A stretch of 40,195 bases of DNA from Pseudomonas sp. IPO3778 (GCF_013386825.1 NZ_JACARC010000001.1:1-40195); one strand, 5' to 3'. Shown: positions 26,768 through 35,205, numbered from the stretch's first letter. Program-made: numbers and translations. Notes: generated by a model not told the origin, from the sequence alone.

Positions 26768-27339
26768 AACGCACGGCGGCGGTGCTGACCGCGAGTTTGC
26801 TGCTGACGCTGTTCGACCCGCTGGCTGCCCTGGCCTGGCAACTGCGCGGCGGTGGCGGCGCCCGGACGTTTGTGGTGCCCCATGGCGGCGGTGGCGGTTA
26901 CCGCCCGCCGATGCCCGCGCCGCATCCGATGCCCGCGCCCCGGCCAATGCCACCCCATCCCGAGCCACATCCGCAGCCCGGGCCGCACCCCGAGCCGGGT
27001 CCGCATCCGTATCCAGGGCCGGGACCACAACCTGGCCCACATCCCTATCCGGGGCCCGGGCCGCAACCGGGGCCGCATCCCTACCCGATGCCGCCACCGC
27101 CTCCGCCACCTCCGCCACCCCACGGCGATGACTGGTACCACCCGTGGGCCACCGCCGCAGTCATCGGTGCTACCACCGCCACGATCCTGGCCATCGGCAC
27201 CCGCGTGACCACGGTGCCGGTGGACTGCGTCTCGGTGGTCGCCAATGGCGTGGCCTACCAGCACTGCGGGCCCACGTGGTACCAGCCGCAATACGTCGGC
27301 AGCTCCGTGCAGTACATCGTGGTCGCCGCGCCCTGGTGA
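26764..27339 (+). CDS. Exported proline-rich repeat protein
   Basis: 191 residues. A signal peptide (about residues 1-25, AALAWQ) is followed by a Gly-rich patch, then about 80 residues of Pro/His/Gly repeats built on PGP(H/Q)PYPGPGPQ, then a run of ten prolines. The C-terminal domain (about 125-191) has a hydrophobic stretch (WATAAVIGATTATILAIGT) and a pair of cysteines in PVDCVSVVANGVAYQHCG, as in small exported proteins of the DUF6515 kind. Translationally coupled to DUF2092 (ATGA). The repeat DNA is prone to slippage, so length should vary among strains. Probable envelope or periplasm-spanning protein; function unknown. Confidence 0.75.
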   Translation: MKRTAAVLTASLLLTLFDPLAALAWQLRGGGGARTFVVPHGGGGGYRPPMPAPHPMPAPRPMPPHPEPHPQPGPHPEPGPHPYPGPGPQPGPHPYPGPGPQPGPHPYPMPPPPPPPPPPHGDDWYHPWATAAVIGATTATILAIGTRVTTVPVDCVSVVANGVAYQHCGPTWYQPQYVGSSVQYIVVAAPW

Positions 27340-27363
27340 TCCCCCGTTTCAAGGATGATTGTG

Positions 27364-28179
27364 ATGACAGCACTCAACGATTTAACCGCCCTGCAAGCCA
27401 GCATCGCCGAAAGCGTACTGGGCCAGGACCAGGTGATCCGGCAGATCCTTATCGGCCTGCTGGCCAACGGTCACTTGCTGCTGGAAAGCCTGCCGGGGCT
27501 GGCCAAGACCCGCACGGTCAAGGCCCTGGCCCGGCACCTGGACGCGAAGATGAGCCGTATCCAGTTCACCCCCGACCTGCTGCCCTCGGACATCACCGGC
27601 GCCGAGGTGCTGCACCAGGTGGACGGCCAGAACCAGATCCGCTTCCAGCCAGGCCCGCTGTTCGGCAACCTGATCCTCGCCGATGAAATCAACCGCGCCC
27701 CGGCCAAGGTCCAGGCGGCGTTGCTGGAAGCCATGGAAGAACGCCAGATCACTGTGGCCGGTGCCAGCCACCCGCTGCCCGAGCTGTTTATCGTGGTCGC
27801 CACCCAAAACCCCATCGAGCAGGAAGGCACCTACCCGCTGCCGGAAGCACAGATGGACCGGTTTCTGATGAAGGTCTTGCTGGACTACCCCAGCGCCGAC
27901 AATGAAAGCCAGGTGCTGCGCCTGTTGCGCGAAGAAGAACAGCACGCCGCCAGCACGACGACCCAAGGCTTCACCCTGGCGCCCGAGGTGATCTTCGCCG
28001 CCCGCAAGGAAGTCAGTGCGATCCAGGTGTCCCCTGCTATCGACCACTACCTGATCGACCTGATCAACGCCACCCGCCATCCCGCCGACTACGACGCCGA
28101 CCTGGCGCGCTGGATCAGCCTCGGCGCCAGCCCCCGTGGCGGCATCGGCCTGGACCGCGCCGCCCGCGCCGATGCCTGA
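27364..28179 (+). CDS. MoxR-family AAA+ ATPase, C-terminally truncated
   Basis: 271 residues of a MoxR ATPase: Walker A variant ESLPGLAKT, Walker B LILADEINRAP, sensor-1 region VATQNPIEQEGTYPLPEAQMDRF, and the sensor-2 segment GASPRGG. It stops nine residues after LDRAARA, where MoxR proteins normally run another 40-60 residues to complete the lid domain. The DNA after the break is the antisense of a DUF3313 gene, not frameshifted moxR. The usual companions (DUF58, VWA proteins, BatD) are absent. ATG 27364 has AAGGA eight bases upstream, better than the ATG at 27355. Probably non-functional or altered. Confidence 0.82.
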   Translation: MTALNDLTALQASIAESVLGQDQVIRQILIGLLANGHLLLESLPGLAKTRTVKALARHLDAKMSRIQFTPDLLPSDITGAEVLHQVDGQNQIRFQPGPLFGNLILADEINRAPAKVQAALLEAMEERQITVAGASHPLPELFIVVATQNPIEQEGTYPLPEAQMDRFLMKVLLDYPSADNESQVLRLLREEEQHAASTTTQGFTLAPEVIFAARKEVSAIQVSPAIDHYLIDLINATRHPADYDADLARWISLGASPRGGIGLDRAARADA

Positions 28180-28829
28180 TACGACTGATGCAGGTCCGAC
28201 GCCCAGCCGTCGATGACGCCTTTCACGTCATCGGCCTTCATCACCTGGGAGTCGTTGGCCAACGGCTTGCCGGTGCCTTTGCGCACGACCTGGGCGATCA
28301 CCTTGCCGCTGTCGCCATCGAGGAACTGGGCCTCGGTGCCCAGGGTGGTTTCCTGGTCACGAATCCCGGCGCCGGTGCTGACGGCGGCGGCCACCAGGGC
28401 CACGGGAATGTACTCATACGGCTTCAGGCTTTCGGTCTTGCTGCTGACCGCCGTGATCGCTGCCCGCACCACAATCACGCCCGGGCCGGGGCCGTTGGCC
28501 AGAGGCAGGGACTTTTCCAGTTCGCGCTTGAGCGCCTGGTTGTAGTAGGTGTTGATACCTTGCAAAGTGCTGTCAGGAATTTTGGTGGTGGCTTGCGGCT
28601 TGGGGTAGAACTGGGTGGGTTCGATATACACCGCGGTATAGCGGCTCAGGTTCAGGTCGGGGTCGACCCAGCGCATCACTTCCGCGCCGGACGGTGACTT
28701 GGCTTCCTGCAAGTGGCTGTAGTCGGAGAGAAACCCGGAATATTCGTCCGGCTGTGTCACCTTGCTGGAACACCCCACCACCCCGATTGAGGCGATGCAT
28801 ACCGTGCCGATCATTAGTCCTAGCTTCAT
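28089..28829 (-). CDS. DUF3313 lipoprotein with foreign C-terminal tail
   Basis: 246 residues. The signal peptide ends in a lipobox-like VVGC (Cys about 20), so it is probably a lipoprotein. DUF3313 features are visible: DEYSGFLSDYSHL, RYTAVYIEPTQFYP, YYNQALKRELEKSL and the Gly/Ala hydrophobic strand VALVAAAVSTGAGI. Normal members end soon after the segment seen here as VIDGWASDLHQSY; instead this frame continues about 26 residues, Arg/Ala/Pro-rich, read from the antisense of the truncated moxR. ATG 28829 has AAGGAG eight bases upstream. The 196-base gap upstream separates it from the divergent cytochrome gene. Confidence 0.82.
   Translation of the reverse strand: MKLGLMIGTVCIASIGVVGCSSKVTQPDEYSGFLSDYSHLQEAKSPSGAEVMRWVDPDLNLSRYTAVYIEPTQFYPKPQATTKIPDSTLQGINTYYNQALKRELEKSLPLANGPGPGVIVVRAAITAVSSKTESLKPYEYIPVALVAAAVSTGAGIRDQETTLGTEAQFLDGDSGKVIAQVVRKGTGKPLANDSQVMKADDVKGVIDGWASDLHQSYQASARAARSRPMPPRGLAPRLIQRARSAS
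28160..28190. other. Predicted deletion junction between moxR and DUF3313
   Basis: Plus-strand moxR coding similarity ends and minus-strand DUF3313 similarity begins within this interval, and both reading frames run through the join into each other's antisense. The simplest reading is a deletion that removed the 3' ends of both convergent genes and everything once between them. The exact base cannot be set without homologues. Confidence 0.55.
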
Positions 28830-29025
28830 CGTGGAACTCCTTGGCGGTCGTCGAGGGAATACTGAGCTGTAGGTATAGCCAACTCTGGAAAAATAACCTG
28901 CCAGGCGTTGCAAGTTTTGGCAAAATTTCAGCTCGTGGATTTGACAGGCAGGCGCCCAACGTCAAAGCTGCACGGAGCTTAAGCGCGCCGTTAGAGCGTC
29001 AATGCATCGGACATCGGAAGTCGTA

Positions 29026-31278
29026 ATGCCCAAGCCAGAAAATAAAGCCGCACCTCGCCGTGATTCCTCCAGCCGTTACCTGTACCCCATCGTGATCGCC
29101 CTGTTGTTGTTGGCCATGGCCGGCGTCTGGTATTTCCTCCAGGCCAGTACGCCCAAGCTGCCGGTGTCGGCGCCTGCGCCCGTGGTCAAACCGGTGGCCG
29201 TTGTGCCGCCGGCGACAATGGTCGACGAGCAGCAATGCCAGGGCTGCCATCAGGCCCAGGTCAAAGACTGGCAAGGCTCCCACCACCAGTTGGCGATGCA
29301 GGCTGCCACGCCTGAAACGGTGCCGGCCGACTTCAACAATGCGTCCTTCAGCAGCGAAGGCGAAACCACCCGGTTCTCGCGCCGGGGCGATGAGTTCTGG
29401 GTCAACACCCCCGGCGCCGACGGCAAGGCTGCGGACTTCAAGGTGGCCTATACCTTTGGCATCGCACCGTTGCAGCAGTACCTGATCGAGGTGGGTGAGG
29501 GGCGCCTGCAAGCCTTGGGCGTGGCCTGGGATACGCAGAAAAACCGCTGGTTCCACCTCTACCCCGGCCAGGGCGTGAACTTCAAAAACCCGTTGCACTG
29601 GAGCAAGCCCAGCCAGAACGCCAACTTTATGTGCGTGGAATGCCACACCACTGGCTACAAACGCAATTTCGATGCCACGAAAAACACCTTCGACAGCCAG
29701 TGGAACAGCCTGGGCGTCGGCTGCCAGGCGTGCCATGGCCCGGCGTCGAACCATGTGGCGTGGGCGGCGAAAAAAGGTGACCTGCTGCATGCAGGCTTTG
29801 CGGTGGACCTGAAAGACAAGGACGCCACCGTCGAGATCGAAACCTGCGCCCGCTGCCACGCCCGTCGCGCGCCGTTGGGGGACGGTTATACCGTCGGCAA
29901 GCGCCTGATGGACGACTACCTGCCCAGCGTGCTGACCCGCGAACTGTATGCGCTGGACGGCAAAATCAAGGATGAAGTGTTCGAACACGGCTCCTTTGCC
30001 CAAAGCAAAATGGCCGACAAGGGCGTGCGCTGCAGCGACTGCCACAACCCCCACAGCGCCGAGCTGAAGGCACCGGGCAATGGCGTGTGCCTGCAATGCC
30101 ACAACACCGCAGGCAAAACCGCCGTGGCCACGGTGGACGGTCGCGGGTTGCAGGCCAAGAACTACGATTCCCCGGAACACACCCGCCACACGGCCGGCGA
30201 ACCCGGTTCGTTCTGTGTCGATTGCCATATGCCCGGCAAGTTCTACATGGGCAATGACTTTCGGCATGACCACAGCTTCAGCATCCCCCGGCCCGGGGAC
30301 AAGGTCAGCGAGCAGTTCAAACTCTGGGACAGCACCGAACCCGAACATGCACCGCGTTACGCCGAAAGCATGGTGTTGATCCGTGGCGGTCAGCCCGGCG
30401 CGGCGCAGGCGCTGTATGACCAGTTGGCCCGCAACAACCTGCCGGCGATCCAACGCGCCACATTGCTCGCCGAACTGCCCAACTACCCGAGTGAACAGGC
30501 ACTGAAACTGGCGACCAGCGACCTCAGCCACCCGGCGCCGCAAGTGCGTGAGAGCGCCGTGCGGGCGATCAGTGCGTTTCTGCCGCCGCCAGAGCGGGTG
30601 GCGTTGTATGGGCCGCTGCTCCGGGACCCGGTGCGCGCGGTTCGGATCATCGCCGCCCGCGACCTGTTGAGCGCGTCGGGCCAAGGCCTGGGGCCGGCCT
30701 GGGACAAGGCGATCGCGGAATACGAACAGGTGCAGTTGAGCCTGCTGGAACGGGCCGAGGCCAACCTCAACCTGGCCATGCTGTATCAAGCCAGCGGCCG
30801 GGGCGACCAGGTTGAAGCGCAGTTGCGTACCGCATTGCTGCGTGACCCGGACTTCTTCCCGGCGCTGGTGACCCTGGCGCAGTGGCTGGAGGCCAATGGT
30901 CGGTCCCAGGAGGCCCGCGCGCTGGTAGCGGACAACCTCAAGCAGCACCCGGACGCGGCACTGTTGCAGCACACTCAGGGGCTGATGCTGATTCGGGCCG
31001 GGGACACGGCCAACGCCATGCCCCATCTGCGGGAAGCGGCCCGCCTGGAACCGGCGAACCCGCAGTACAACTACGTGCTGGCGGTGGCGCTGCATGACAG
31101 CGGCCATGTGGACCAGGCCTGTGAGCAACTGGAAAAGCTGCTCGCTTTGCAACCCTATAACCGCAATGCCCGGCTGTCGTTGATCCAGTATTACCTGGAG
31201 AACGGAAAAGAGCCCAAGGCCCAGGTGGTGATGCAGTCGTGGAAGAAACTTAACCCTGGAGACCCGGCGTTGAAGTAA
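29026..31278 (+). CDS. Seven-heme cytochrome c with HEAT/TPR C-terminal half
   Basis: About 750 residues. One membrane helix (about 20-38) anchors a periplasmic protein. Seven CxxCH heme sites begin at Cys71, 203, 233, 274, 336, 355 and 397, in a cytochrome c554/NrfA-like multiheme arrangement (QCQGCH, VECH, QACH, ARCH, SDCH, LQCH, VDCH). From about residue 440 a HEAT-like region and TPRs follow, homologous to the protein at 1117-2175. It should carry electrons and dock partner proteins; the redox substrate is not evident and no partner reductase is adjacent. I chose ATG 29026 with GGAAG six bases upstream over the ATG at 29002. It requires the cytochrome c maturation system. Confidence 0.9.
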   Translation: MPKPENKAAPRRDSSSRYLYPIVIALLLLAMAGVWYFLQASTPKLPVSAPAPVVKPVAVVPPATMVDEQQCQGCHQAQVKDWQGSHHQLAMQAATPETVPADFNNASFSSEGETTRFSRRGDEFWVNTPGADGKAADFKVAYTFGIAPLQQYLIEVGEGRLQALGVAWDTQKNRWFHLYPGQGVNFKNPLHWSKPSQNANFMCVECHTTGYKRNFDATKNTFDSQWNSLGVGCQACHGPASNHVAWAAKKGDLLHAGFAVDLKDKDATVEIETCARCHARRAPLGDGYTVGKRLMDDYLPSVLTRELYALDGKIKDEVFEHGSFAQSKMADKGVRCSDCHNPHSAELKAPGNGVCLQCHNTAGKTAVATVDGRGLQAKNYDSPEHTRHTAGEPGSFCVDCHMPGKFYMGNDFRHDHSFSIPRPGDKVSEQFKLWDSTEPEHAPRYAESMVLIRGGQPGAAQALYDQLARNNLPAIQRATLLAELPNYPSEQALKLATSDLSHPAPQVRESAVRAISAFLPPPERVALYGPLLRDPVRAVRIIAARDLLSASGQGLGPAWDKAIAEYEQVQLSLLERAEANLNLAMLYQASGRGDQVEAQLRTALLRDPDFFPALVTLAQWLEANGRSQEARALVADNLKQHPDAALLQHTQGLMLIRAGDTANAMPHLREAARLEPANPQYNYVLAVALHDSGHVDQACEQLEKLLALQPYNRNARLSLIQYYLENGKEPKAQVVMQSWKKLNPGDPALK

Positions 31279-31398
31279 ACCGGCGCGGGGCAGGCCCTCT
31301 TTAACAGTCTTTGACAGTTTCCCGACAAAGCTCACAAAGACCCATGGACGGCCCGCCCCTAGCATTCGAGCATCCAAACCACCCCTCGGGTGCTCATC

Positions 31399-33222
31399 AT
31401 GTTTCGCACGTTGCGCAGTATCCCGCTGCTGGGTTGCCTGTTGGGCAGCATCGGCTGCCATGGCCAGCCACCGGCCCCGCCGCCGATCCCCAAGGGCGAC
31501 TACAGCGCGATCATCCGCTACCTGCAAAAACGCATCCCGGTTGAAATGGCCAGGCAAGGCACCGCCGGCCTGTCCATCGCTCTGGTCAATGGCCAGGAAC
31601 TGATCTGGGCCCAAGGGTTTGGGGTGGCGGACAAAACCTTGGGCAAGCCGGTCACCCCCAACACCGCGTTCCGCGCCGGCGCCATCGCCAAACTGCTCAC
31701 CGCCACCGCCGCCCTGCAACTGGTGGAACAACAGCGGCTGGCCCTCGATACGCCCATCCAGGCCACCCTGCGGGAATTCTACGTACGCTCGCGTTTTCAT
31801 TCCGACCAAACCGCCGCCGACCGCGACATCACCCTGCGCCGCCTGCTCAGCCACCAGTCGGGCCTGCCCAGCGAACACCTGCGGGATGTGCGCAACACCT
31901 TCGCCATGGGCCAGATGCCGCAGCGCATTTCCGGGGTATGGCTGAGCACGCCACCGGGCACCCAAGTGGCCTACTCCAACCTCGGCTACGCCCTGGCCGG
32001 GGCCGCTATCGAGCGCGCCAGCGGGCAAGACTTTGAAACCCGCCTGCAAAACAGCCTGCTCAAGCCCCTGGAGATGAACCAGTCGAGCTTCGTCGGCACC
32101 GCTGCCCAACCGGGCTTCCGCGCCCGGGGTTATGAGGATGGCATCGCCAGCGCCGACGCCCAGGTGCGCGACCTTGCCGCCGGCGGCCTGTGGACCAGCC
32201 CCAAGGACCTCAGCCACTACGTGCGAATGCTCTTTGCCCGGGGCCTCTACAAAGACAAACAGCTACTGGGCGGCCCGTCGATCGACGAAATGTTCACCCG
32301 GCAAAACACCGGCAACGCCCTGGACTTCGACTGCCAGATGGGCCTGGGGTGGTTTCTCGCGCCCTGTGGTGACGAGCCGGTCGGCCCCGGCATCCGTACC
32401 TTCCAGCACAGCGGTGGCGGGGACGATTTTGCCGCGCAATTGACAATGCTGCCGGACCAGCAACTGGCCGTGATCGTGATGGCCAACGACAGCAACGCCG
32501 AAGAGCTGGTGGTGTCCCTGACCACCGACACCCTGCGCCTGATGCTCCAGGCCCAGACCGGCAGCGCGGTGTGTGCCGACGACTGCCGGCAACCGACCCA
32601 CGGCCTGAAAATCCGCCAGGTGCCCGCCGCCATCGACCGCGCGCGCCTGGCCGGGTTCTACGCCACGGCCTGGGGCGTTTTCCGCATCAAGGACGAAAAC
32701 GCAAAGCTGTATGGCGAGTTGGCCGACACCCGCTTCGAACTGCTGCGCGACGGCCAGGGCTGGCTGCGGGCGCAACAGAAATTCCTTGGTTTCTGGCTCA
32801 AGGACCTCGGCGAACTGGGCCGCGTGCAGCTGGATGTGGTGACCGTGCAAGGGCGCCAGATGCTCACCGCCCGAAGTCACGGCCAGCGTGTGCCGGTGGG
32901 CGAGCGCATCGAGCAGACGCCACTGAGCACTGCCTGGGCCAACACCATCGGCACCTATCAGGTGCTCAATACCCACGAGCCCGACGCGCCCTTGAGCGGC
33001 ATCAGCGTGCGCCTGGAAAACGGCTTCCTGGTGATCCGCGGCCAACTGCATGACCAGCCGCTGACCGACTACATCCTGCTGCCGGTGGACAACGCCCACG
33101 CGGTACTGGCCGGCAATGGCTATGGCCTGGGCGACACCGTGAGCCGCCAGGTCAACGGCCTGAGCGCCTCGGGCTACCACTTCAAACGTACCGATCCCCC
33201 CCACACCCCCTTGAGTCTCTGA
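31399..33222 (+). CDS. Serine beta-lactamase-fold protein lacking nucleophile
   Basis: About 607 residues with an N-terminal hydrophobic leader and cysteines at 13 and 20 that may be a lipobox. Residues about 40-380 have the class C beta-lactamase/esterase fold: the YxN motif is intact (Tyr192-Ser-Asn194, VAYSNLGYA) and so is HSG (His337, FQHSGGGDDF), but the SxxK motif reads Ala95-Ile-Ala-Lys98 (FRAGAIAKLLTA), so the catalytic serine is replaced by alanine in a directly legible codon (GCC at 31681). A C-terminal beta-rich domain (about 410-600) follows. It is probably not a hydrolase by the normal mechanism. It lies 6 bases before mipA and may act with it on the cell wall. Confidence 0.85.
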   Translation: MFRTLRSIPLLGCLLGSIGCHGQPPAPPPIPKGDYSAIIRYLQKRIPVEMARQGTAGLSIALVNGQELIWAQGFGVADKTLGKPVTPNTAFRAGAIAKLLTATAALQLVEQQRLALDTPIQATLREFYVRSRFHSDQTAADRDITLRRLLSHQSGLPSEHLRDVRNTFAMGQMPQRISGVWLSTPPGTQVAYSNLGYALAGAAIERASGQDFETRLQNSLLKPLEMNQSSFVGTAAQPGFRARGYEDGIASADAQVRDLAAGGLWTSPKDLSHYVRMLFARGLYKDKQLLGGPSIDEMFTRQNTGNALDFDCQMGLGWFLAPCGDEPVGPGIRTFQHSGGGDDFAAQLTMLPDQQLAVIVMANDSNAEELVVSLTTDTLRLMLQAQTGSAVCADDCRQPTHGLKIRQVPAAIDRARLAGFYATAWGVFRIKDENAKLYGELADTRFELLRDGQGWLRAQQKFLGFWLKDLGELGRVQLDVVTVQGRQMLTARSHGQRVPVGERIEQTPLSTAWANTIGTYQVLNTHEPDAPLSGISVRLENGFLVIRGQLHDQPLTDYILLPVDNAHAVLAGNGYGLGDTVSRQVNGLSASGYHFKRTDPPHTPLSL

Positions 33223-33228
33223 CCTGCC

Positions 33229-34032
33229 ATGAAAACCCTCCTGCGTTCCAAACCCCTGTGCCTGTCCCTGACGTCCCTGTGCCTGCTGACCAGCGCCGAC
33301 GCCCTGCTGGCCGACGACTGGGAATACACCCTCAAGGCCGGCGTGGCCAACCTGCCCCGCTACAGCGGCAGCGACGAGCGGGTGACCGCGCCGGTGCTGG
33401 GGGCGGCGGTCGTCAGCCCGTGGGGGATTTTCCTCGACACCGACAAGGGCCTGGGCTGGGGGTATGACGGCGGCGGCGCGAGTTTCAGTGCCTACGTCGG
33501 TGCCAGCAGCTCACGCAAGGACGAGAGCAAAAGCGGCCGCCCGGGGTCGAAGAAACTCAAGGGCATGGGCGAGATCAAGACCCGCGCCCAGGTAGGTGTC
33601 AGTGGCAGCTATAACCTGGGCGGGGTGATTATCGGCGCGACCCTGGAACATGCGCTGAAGGAGGACGATCACAACGATTCCGGCAAGGCCTTCACCCATC
33701 TGGAGCTGAGCCTGGGCACCAACCTGTATGACGGCGACTACGGTTCCCTCGACGCCAGCCTCAGCAGCCATTTTGGCGACAGCAACTACCTGCAGACCTG
33801 GTACGGCGTCACCACCGGCCAGGCCGCGCAGAGTCGCTTCAAGGCCTACAAGGCCAGCGGTGGCAATATCAGCAACGGGATGAATGTGGTGTGGAGTTTG
33901 CCGATCAGCGAGCACACCCAGTTTTCGACGCTGCTGGATGTGCAGTACCTGGCCGACAAGGCCGGGCAGAGCCCGATTGTGGAGCGACGCTTGCAGACGT
34001 CAGTGATGGGGATGGTCGAGTACACCTTCTGA
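33229..34032 (+). CDS. MipA/OmpV-family outer-membrane protein
   Basis: 267 residues. The signal peptide ends near residue 28 (ADALLADDW). The mature protein opens with the MipA/OmpV pattern YTLKAGVANLPRYSGSDE and goes on with amphipathic strands to VEYTF, whose final Phe is the usual outer-membrane barrel signature. MipA in E. coli scaffolds murein hydrolase and synthase; many family members are simply porin-like barrels. It sits six bases after the inactive-site serine-hydrolase gene, so a joint cell-wall role is possible. Its last 21 codons (from about 33967) are the first part of the 347-bp tandem repeat that follows. Confidence 0.88.
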   Translation: MKTLLRSKPLCLSLTSLCLLTSADALLADDWEYTLKAGVANLPRYSGSDERVTAPVLGAAVVSPWGIFLDTDKGLGWGYDGGGASFSAYVGASSSRKDESKSGRPGSKKLKGMGEIKTRAQVGVSGSYNLGGVIIGATLEHALKEDDHNDSGKAFTHLELSLGTNLYDGDYGSLDASLSSHFGDSNYLQTWYGVTTGQAAQSRFKAYKASGGNISNGMNVVWSLPISEHTQFSTLLDVQYLADKAGQSPIVERRLQTSVMGMVEYTF

Positions 34033-34048
34033 TTGGGTAACCCAATCA
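34030..34048 (+). terminator. Hairpin overlapping the mipA stop codon
   Basis: TGATTGGGTAACCCAATCA is an 8-bp perfect stem with a TAA loop whose first three bases are the mipA stop. In the three later repeat copies the left arm has changed to TGATTTGA, which breaks the stem. It looks like the original terminator of mipA. Confidence 0.45.
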
Positions 34049-34051
34049 AAC

Positions 34052-34140
34052 ATGTGGGAGCTGGCTTGCCTGCGATGCAGGCACCTCGGTCTTTCAGTGA
34101 GACACAGGTGATGCTATCGCAGGCAAGCCCGCTCCCACAT
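34052..34140. repeat. REP-type palindrome pair in each tandem unit
   Basis: Left arm ATGTGGGAGC.GGCTTGCC and right arm GGCAAGCC.GCTCCCACAT flank about 40 bases, as in Pseudomonas REP doublets. Further copies lie 347, 694 and 1041 bases downstream. Copies 1 and 2 carry reciprocal arm variants: the left arm of copy 1 has CTGG and its right arm CCCG, while copy 2 has CGGG and CCAG. No RAYT transposase is in the window. Confidence 0.85.
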
Positions 34141-34160
34141 CTGATCTCCATCGTTCTTTT

Positions 34161-34295
34161 GATCGTTCCCACGCTCTGCGTGGGAATGCCGCCTCGGACG
34201 CTCTGCGTCCAGCTGACAATGCAAGGCTCAAGCCTTGCGCAGGGGTGACGCAGAGCGTCACGGCATGAACTCCCACGCAGAGCGTGGGAACGATC
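34161..34295. repeat. Second long palindromic module in each tandem unit
   Basis: Outer arms GATCGTTCCCACGCTCTGCG and its inverse at 34271-34295 enclose smaller nested dyads (CGCTCTGCGT, GACGCAGAGCGTC, AAGGCTC-AAGCCTT). Copies start at 34161, 34508 and 34855; the fourth, partial unit lacks it. The sequence style is that of common non-coding palindromes in Pseudomonas. Confidence 0.8.
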
Positions 34296-35205
34296 AGCGT
34301 GGGGATAATCAGTCAAAGCCCGATTGTGGAGCGACGCTTGCAGACGTCGGTGATGGGAATGGTCGAGTACACCTTCTGATTTGATAACCCAATCAAACAT
34401 GTGGGAGCGGGCTTGCCTGCGATGCAGGCACCTCGGTCTTTCAGTGAGACACAGGTGATGCTATCGCAGGCAAGCCAGCTCCCACATCTGATCTCCATCG
34501 TTCTTTTGATCGTTCCCATGCTCTGCGTGGGAATGCCGCCTCGGACGCTCTGCGTCCAGCTGACGATGCAAGGCTCAAGCCTTGCGCAGGGGTGACGCAG
34601 AGCGTCACGGGATGAATTCCCACGCAGAGCGTGGGAACGATCAGCGTGGGGATAATCAGTCAAAGCCCGATTGTGCAGAGACGCTTGCAGACGTCGGTGA
34701 TGGGGATGGTCGAGTACACCTTCTGATTTGATAACCCAATCAAACATGTGGGAGCTGGCTTGCCTGCGATGCAGGCACCTCGGTCTTTCAGTGAGACACA
34801 GGTGATGCTATCGCAGGCAAGCCAGCTCCCACATCTGATCTCCATCGTTCTTTTGATCGTTCCCACGCTCTGCGTGGGAATGCCGCCTCGGACGCTCTGC
34901 GTCCAGCTGACGATGCAAGGCTCAAGCCTTGCGCAGGGGTGACGCAGAGCGTCACGGGATGAATTCCCACGCAGAGCGTGGGAACGATCAGCGTGGGGAT
35001 AATCAGTCAAAGCCCAATTGTGCAGAGACGCTTGCAGACGTCGGTGATGGGGATGGTCGAGTACACCCTCTGATTTGATAACCCAATCAAACATGTGGGA
35101 GCTGGCTTGCCTGCGATGCAGGCACCTCGGTCTTTCAGTGAGACACAGGTGATGCTATCGCAGGCAAGCCAGCTCCCACATCTGATCTCCATCGTTCCTC
35201 GCTCG

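Larger units (their letters stand above)
33967..35197 (+). repeat. 347-bp tandem repeat array, about 3.5 copies
   Basis: Matching positions recur at exactly 347-base steps: the motif GCCC(G/A)ATTGTG begins at 33971, 34318, 34665 and 35012. Each full unit holds the last codons of mipA, its stop, a REP-like palindrome and a second long palindrome; the fourth copy ends after the REP part at about 35197. Copies 3 and 4 share GTGCAGAGACG where copies 1 and 2 have GTGGAGCGACG, so the last duplication is probably copy 3 to 4. Short frames inside the array recur with the unit and are not genes. Confidence 0.95.

Noticed and set aside
28999..32217. 1072-codon open frame opposite the cytochrome and serine-hydrolase-fold genes
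   Set aside because: It mirrors GC-rich coding sequence on the other strand, has low-complexity composition (Gly, Gln, His, Val) and no domain; the plus strand has clear heme motifs.
31399..33222. Antibiotic-resistance AmpC beta-lactamase
   Set aside because: The catalytic Ser is Ala, the protein is much longer than AmpC, and it has an extra C-terminal domain.
34381..34400. TTGAT...ATCAA dyads in the repeat copies as ANR boxes
   Set aside because: The gap between half-sites is six bases, not four; they derive from the broken mipA terminator stem.
34313..35094. Repeated 144-codon and 64-codon frames in the tandem array
   Set aside because: They recur because the DNA unit recurs and consist of REP and palindrome sequence; no ribosome sites or homology.
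33967..35197. CRISPR array
   Set aside because: Units are 347 bases with no unique spacers, and contain REP palindromes and coding tail.
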